18,085 nt of DNA, taken from NCBI GenBank assembly GCA_002473165.1, contig DKSD01000002.1, positions 1 through 18,085 of the forward strand, written 5' to 3'. The stretch is from Succinatimonas sp. UBA7265. Its GTDB lineage: Bacteria; Pseudomonadota; Gammaproteobacteria; Enterobacterales; Succinivibrionaceae. Shown here piece after piece: positions 14,626 through 18,085 of the stretch (the first letter of the stretch is position 1; each line of letters begins with the position of its first letter). A program made the translations under genes and the position numbers. The notes beneath the pieces are model-generated. The model searched no databases. It was not told the DNA's origin and saw nothing but the letters and a program-made list of their open reading frames with translations.

Positions 14626-15087
14626 CTGTGTGCTGATTTGCGGCGCAACGGAGCCAAAAACGGCAAAGGTGATCTGCCTTGCTAATCATTCTGGTCATCA
14701 ATTTGATTTGAATGACTACAACTGACGATCAAGGTGACCAGAAAGGACGGGAATGCGGCTTGATCATTCAAATTGCGGCTGAATTTTTCTGATCACTTGG
14801 TCAAGGATTTGGACAAATGATCAATAAGCTGATATCCAAGACTTAATGCTTAAACACCGTGTTTAGGCACGATCTAGAGGTTGCAGATTTTGGGTACGCC
14901 GTAATGTAAGCGCCATTTTTTTCTGCATATGCCTTAACGGGCAACAGACGCAGCCTTCGATCAACGCTCTGTAAAACTTAGCGGTTTGAATGAGAATTTG
15001 ACTCTTTCACAGCCGGGCGCGTAGCCCGGTTTCGGATCCTGGTGAAAAAGAGCCGGGGAGAAACTGCTGACAGCCATGGCCTTGGTT
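14626..15087. other. AT-rich intergenic region with clustered inverted repeats
   Basis: No gene is recognised in about 460 bases between the two ATPase genes. Short inverted repeats include TTCTGGTCA/TGACCAGAA (14689-14697, 14735-14743), TTTGAATGA/TCATTCAAA (14707-14715, 14764-14772), TTGATCATT/AATGATCAA (14760-14768, 14816-14824) and an 11-bp stem around TAAACAC-C-GTGTTTA (14847-14869). GATCA-containing words recur. It may hold operators, a small RNA or recombination debris. Confidence 0.45.
15002..15052. terminator. Compound hairpin downstream of the PDDEXK_9 gene
   Basis: An inner stem CCGGGC/GCCCGG (15013-15018, 15024-15029) sits inside an outer, bulged stem CTCTTTCAC/GTGAAAAAGAG (15002-15010, 15042-15052). 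It lies 36 bases after the minus-strand stop at 15088. No run of Ts follows on minus, so it may terminate weakly or protect the 3' end. Confidence 0.4.
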
Positions 15088-16857
15088 TCATTCCTGTGCG
15101 CTGAGATCCTTAAATGAGATTGCGCATTCCCTGCCGCAAAAAGCGATGCCGTAACCATAGAATTTTTCGGTGTTGCCCGTTTTAAGCACCGCGGCATAGT
15201 TCTTGTTTTCAATCTGCAAGAGCGCCGCATCGGCGGCCCTGCCCAGATCCTCGCCTGAATTTGCGTACTTGAGTTCCAGCACCACTCCGGCCTTGCCGTC
15301 TCCTGACTTAAAGGTGATGTCGGCATAGCCGCCGCCGCTCTCGCGGTTGGAGCGGTACTCGCTTACTTCCTGTCCTGCCGCGGCAAAGATCCCGTTTAAA
15401 AAGCCCTGGTAGAAGTTCTCGCGCGGCGCCTTGGTCGCGCTGTCCCTTACGGACACAAAGCCCGCAAGCAGCCGCCGCAGCGACACGGTGGCTTTGCCGG
15501 GACTGCCGGAAATCAGACAGGTGATAAGTTCCCTTGCCAGGGTTCCGTAGGGATTTGACGCTTTGCTGTAGTAGCTTTTGATGTTTTTCTCAAAGCACTG
15601 GCGCACCTCGGCGTTGGGGATGCGAAATTCATGAGTGTCGCTCTCGCCGCGCTTTGCCAGGGTCAGGTAACCGGTGTAAACGAGGACGTTCCAGAACTGC
15701 GCGGGGTTGTCCAGATCGTAATCCTTGTAGCTCATGCCCTCGTCGATTTTAACTTTCACGCTTTTGCCGTCGAGCAGATCCTGGAACCTTTGGGCGTCAG
15801 CGGAATTCAGGTTAGGCATGAAATGCGTGATGACGTCGCTGTTGCTCGTGTTGTTCCAGAAAGCCTCAGGTTTAACCGCCGCGGGATCATCGCTGTCCAG
15901 GAGCGATCTGATGTATGAAGTCACATCCCAGGGGCAGAAAAGATCACGGCCGTACACAGAATAACCGTCGTAGTATTCCCGGGCTTTGTCATACAGTTTC
16001 TCAAGCCCGAAATGCGAGAGCATTTCCTGCACCTCATCGGGAGTGAAACCGAAGGCCGTGCACAGGCTCCTGCTTTGGGTGAGCACCGTGTTGAGCGTGA
16101 AATTGTTAAGGTCGGTAAAAATGCCTTCCTTGGTGGCTCTGAGACAGCCGGTAAGGATCCCCTTGCTGACGTTTTCGTCATTGGTCTTGAGCGCTTCGCT
16201 GAGCATCGGACCGATGATCCCGATCATCTGATCATAGAATTTGTGCACGGCGGCTTTTTGCAAAGGCACGTCATACTCGTCTATCAGGATCACCGGTTTG
16301 ACGCCGCAGTGTTGCGTAAGCAGGTTGCACAGCAGCGCCAGTGAATCGCGAAGGTACTGTCTGCCGTCAGCAGTGCGCATGAACGCGCGATCCTCTGCCA
16401 TCTTGAGTTCGGCTTTGTCACTTTCGGAGATTGCATCGCTCTGCCGGAGCCATGCGAACTTTGCGAAAAGCTTGCGCATCTGCGACATCAGAGCCGTATA
16501 TGCTTCATCAAAGCTGTCGCCTTTAACGTCTTTGAGCGTCAGCGACACCACCGGGTATTTGCCCATGTGGTTTTCGCAGAACTCCTCATCCTCCATGACC
16601 TTGAGCCCTTTGAAAAGCTCCTGCTGCGCCGAGGTGTCGCCTGGGTTTTCATAGTTCATCTCAAGAAAATACTTAAGGGTGCTCATCATCAGCGTCTTGC
16701 CAAAGCGCCGGGGGCGGAGGATCAGCAGGCGGTCGTCAGCGTCAAAGATCGGCCTTAGGTACTGCGTCTTGTCGACGTAGTAATAACCGTATTTAATGTA
16801 CTTGGCGAAATCCTCGGTTCCCGATTTGACCCTGAGCGCAGGTTTTCCCGCTGCCAT
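15088..16857 (-). CDS. AAA-ATPase-like / PDDEXK_9 nuclease fusion protein
   Basis: A 589-residue member of the family with an N-terminal AAA-ATPase-like domain and a C-terminal PD-(D/E)XK nuclease domain (formerly DUF1703). It is abundant in gut bacteria and has no settled function. The start region YYYVDKT (25-31) and Walker A-like LRPRRFGKT (47-55) are the family signature; Walker B is VILIDEYD with Asp193-Glu194. GCLRATKEGIFTDLNNF at 237-253 is the usual conserved post-Walker block. In the C-terminus Asp513 (YADITF), Glu528-Leu-Lys530 (LELKY) and Gln548 form an apparently intact nuclease site. ATG with AAAGGGG upstream. A promoter candidate lies in the 69-base gap behind the paralogue. Confidence 0.9.
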   Translation of the reverse strand: MAAGKPALRVKSGTEDFAKYIKYGYYYVDKTQYLRPIFDADDRLLILRPRRFGKTLMMSTLKYFLEMNYENPGDTSAQQELFKGLKVMEDEEFCENHMGKYPVVSLTLKDVKGDSFDEAYTALMSQMRKLFAKFAWLRQSDAISESDKAELKMAEDRAFMRTADGRQYLRDSLALLCNLLTQHCGVKPVILIDEYDVPLQKAAVHKFYDQMIGIIGPMLSEALKTNDENVSKGILTGCLRATKEGIFTDLNNFTLNTVLTQSRSLCTAFGFTPDEVQEMLSHFGLEKLYDKAREYYDGYSVYGRDLFCPWDVTSYIRSLLDSDDPAAVKPEAFWNNTSNSDVITHFMPNLNSADAQRFQDLLDGKSVKVKIDEGMSYKDYDLDNPAQFWNVLVYTGYLTLAKRGESDTHEFRIPNAEVRQCFEKNIKSYYSKASNPYGTLARELITCLISGSPGKATVSLRRLLAGFVSVRDSATKAPRENFYQGFLNGIFAAAGQEVSEYRSNRESGGGYADITFKSGDGKAGVVLELKYANSGEDLGRAADAALLQIENKNYAAVLKTGNTEKFYGYGIAFCGRECAISFKDLSAQE

Positions 16858-16895
16858 GGCGTTACCCCTTTAAAATTCTTTTTCTTTCAATACTG

Positions 16896-16924
16896 ATGAT
16901 AGTTGATACCGGCTGTTTAGGCAA
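16896..16924 (-). promoter_or_regulatory. Candidate promoter of the PDDEXK_9 gene
   Basis: On the minus strand TTGCCT (16919-16924, 4/6) and TATCAT (16896-16901, 5/6) are 17 bp apart in the short gap behind the paralogous gene, about 39 bases before the ATG. Confidence 0.4.
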
Positions 16925-16926
16925 AA

Positions 16927-18085
16927 TCAGAGCCTGATTTCCTTAAACGAGACCGCGCACTCCCTGCCGCAAAAACCTGCGCAGCAGGCAAGGATCTTTT
17001 CCGTTTTTTCGCCTTTAAGCGCCGCGGCGCAGTCTTTCCCGTCAAGCTGGTTTGCCGCAAGATCGGTGTCGCGCTCCAGAGTGTGCAGATCTTCGGCCGT
17101 GAGCACTTCAAGCAGCACGGCGGTGCGGCGGTCTTTGGATTTAAACACGGTGCGGCCGCCTGCGCCGTCAGGGCTGAAACGGTAATCGCATACCTCACTG
17201 GCCGCCGCGGCAAACAGGCTGTTTATAAAATCCCGGTAAAAGCCGTCTCCGAAGGCGCTTTCCTTTGCAGAGACGAAACCGCACAGCAGCCTGGCCAGTT
17301 CCGCGTTTGCTGCACAGACATCCCCTGAGAGCAGCGCACCGGCAGCTTTCGCGGCGCAAGTCCTGAATTCGACCGAGCCGCTGTGTTTCCTGACGGCCTC
17401 GGCAAAACACCTGCGAACACCTGCGTTGGGGATGCGGAATTCATACTCGTAATTTGGACAGCGCTTTGCCAGGGTCAGGAAGCCTCTGTAGAAGAGGAGA
17501 CCCCAGAACTTTGACGGTTCAAAGACGCCGTGGCTCAGGTACTCGGCAACCCTGAGTTTGGCGGTTCCGCCGTCGAGCAGTTCCTGTAAATGTTTAGCAT
17601 CATCGCACCACATCTCAGGCAGGAACCTTGCGATGACGGTGCTGTCGCGGTCTTCAAGGCATGAGGAAGGCTCAAAGGCCGCGGCGCCGGGTTCACGGGA
17701 TTTGAGCAGCCCGCGGACACAGCAGATCACATCTTTGGGGCGGCAGATCCGCTTTGAGCCGATCAGATACCCGCCGCAGTATTCAAGGACTTTGCCGCTG
17801 AATTCATCCAGGCCGTAACAAGCAAGCAGATCCGAAACTTCGCCGTACGTAAAGCCGAAAGCCTCGGAGAGACCGTCATCGCTGCACAGCGGCGTATTAG
17901 GAGCGAAATGGTCAAGCACGGAGCCGAAAAGATCGCCGCCGGCCGGCCTCAGTCTCCCTGAGATTATTTCTCTGCACATGTAATCGCTGGTATAAAAAGA
18001 AGAACGGCTCAGCATCGGAGAGATGAACCCGCTCATCTCCTCAAAATACCCGTGTTCCGCGGCCTGCTGCAAAAGATCGTCAAGC
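16927..18085 (-). CDS. Diverged AAA-ATPase-like/PDDEXK_9 paralogue, 5' end outside window
   Basis: The frame is open to the right window edge, so the start and the Walker motifs lie outside; at least 385 residues are visible. It aligns along its length with residues ~196-585 of the neighbouring 589-residue protein: LLQQAAEHGYFEEMSGFISP with LQKAAVHKFYDQMIGIIGP, AFGFTYGEV with AFGFTPDEV, FLTLAKR and EFRIPNA in both, and FCGRECAVSFK with FCGRECAISFK. The LRATKEGIF block is replaced by LRPAGGDLF. The nuclease Asp (ADITF) is replaced (GRTVF), and LELKY has become LLEVLT, losing the Lys. The reading frame is intact, so it is not a plain pseudogene, but nuclease activity is doubtful. It is a tandem duplicate, 69 bases upstream of its relative. 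Confidence 0.85.
   Translation of the reverse strand, partial: LDDLLQQAAEHGYFEEMSGFISPMLSRSSFYTSDYMCREIISGRLRPAGGDLFGSVLDHFAPNTPLCSDDGLSEAFGFTYGEVSDLLACYGLDEFSGKVLEYCGGYLIGSKRICRPKDVICCVRGLLKSREPGAAAFEPSSCLEDRDSTVIARFLPEMWCDDAKHLQELLDGGTAKLRVAEYLSHGVFEPSKFWGLLFYRGFLTLAKRCPNYEYEFRIPNAGVRRCFAEAVRKHSGSVEFRTCAAKAAGALLSGDVCAANAELARLLCGFVSAKESAFGDGFYRDFINSLFAAAASEVCDYRFSPDGAGGRTVFKSKDRRTAVLLEVLTAEDLHTLERDTDLAANQLDGKDCAAALKGEKTEKILACCAGFCGRECAVSFKEIRL

Noticed and set aside
14495..14701. 68-codon minus-strand open frame between the ATPase genes
   Set aside because: It runs through the duplicated terminator hairpin and has no recognisable motif or strong start signal.
14712..14792. 26-codon plus-strand open frame starting ATGACTACAACTGACGAT
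   Set aside because: No Shine-Dalgarno sequence, no promoter, and it spans several inverted repeats.
14449..15087. CRISPR array or tRNA gene in the gap between the ATPase genes
   Set aside because: No regularly spaced repeats and no cloverleaf or T-loop motif could be found.

Overview
The window comes from a Gram-negative bacterium, most likely a gammaproteobacterium. The evidence is a 16-strand-type general porin, a SanA homologue, and the cell-wall/ribosome cluster rsfS-rlmH-mrdA-rodA-mltB-rlpA-dacA-ybeD in the order known from Vibrio, Aeromonas and enterobacterial relatives. The DNA is GC-rich. Two families of ATPase-nuclease fusion genes common in gut anaerobes are also present, so a Succinivibrionaceae-like (Aeromonadales) gut bacterium is a reasonable guess, but that placement is inference.

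Layout. (1) 1-1177: a perfect 15-bp hairpin at the left edge and galM (aldose 1-epimerase, minus strand). Two AAACGTTT palindromes lie in the galM promoter region and look like operators for a LacI/GalR-family regulator. (2) 1250-1838: about 590 bp of GC-rich DNA rich in inverted repeats, with no convincing gene. (3) 1839-11797: ten minus-strand genes that read as one operon or transcription group, from right to left: a nitroreductase-family gene, rsfS, rlmH, mrdA (PBP2), rodA, mltB, rlpA, dacA, ybeD and sanA. Most junctions overlap or are a few bases apart. The larger gaps are before mrdA and before dacA. rsfS, rlmH, mrdA and rlpA use TTG or GTG starts. (4) 11798-13196: a divergent promoter region and a plus-strand porin gene. 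The porin has a near-consensus sigma-70 promoter, a 5' leader able to form two alternative hairpins, and a strong intrinsic terminator. (5) 13195-18085: an accessory region with three minus-strand ATPase-nuclease-type genes. One is AAA_14/DUF4143. One is AAA-ATPase-like/PDDEXK_9. The third is a diverged paralogue of the second, cut by the window edge, with apparently lost nuclease residues. A second, degenerate copy of the porin terminator lies upstream of the first ATPase gene.

How the genes work together. MrdA and RodA are the transpeptidase/glycosyltransferase pair of the elongasome. MltB and RlpA cleave glycan strands and DacA trims pentapeptides, so the cluster is an envelope-growth unit linked to ribosome maturation and silencing (RlmH, RsfS). 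SanA is a further envelope-barrier factor. The ATPase-nuclease genes have no established function and form the most accessory part of the window.
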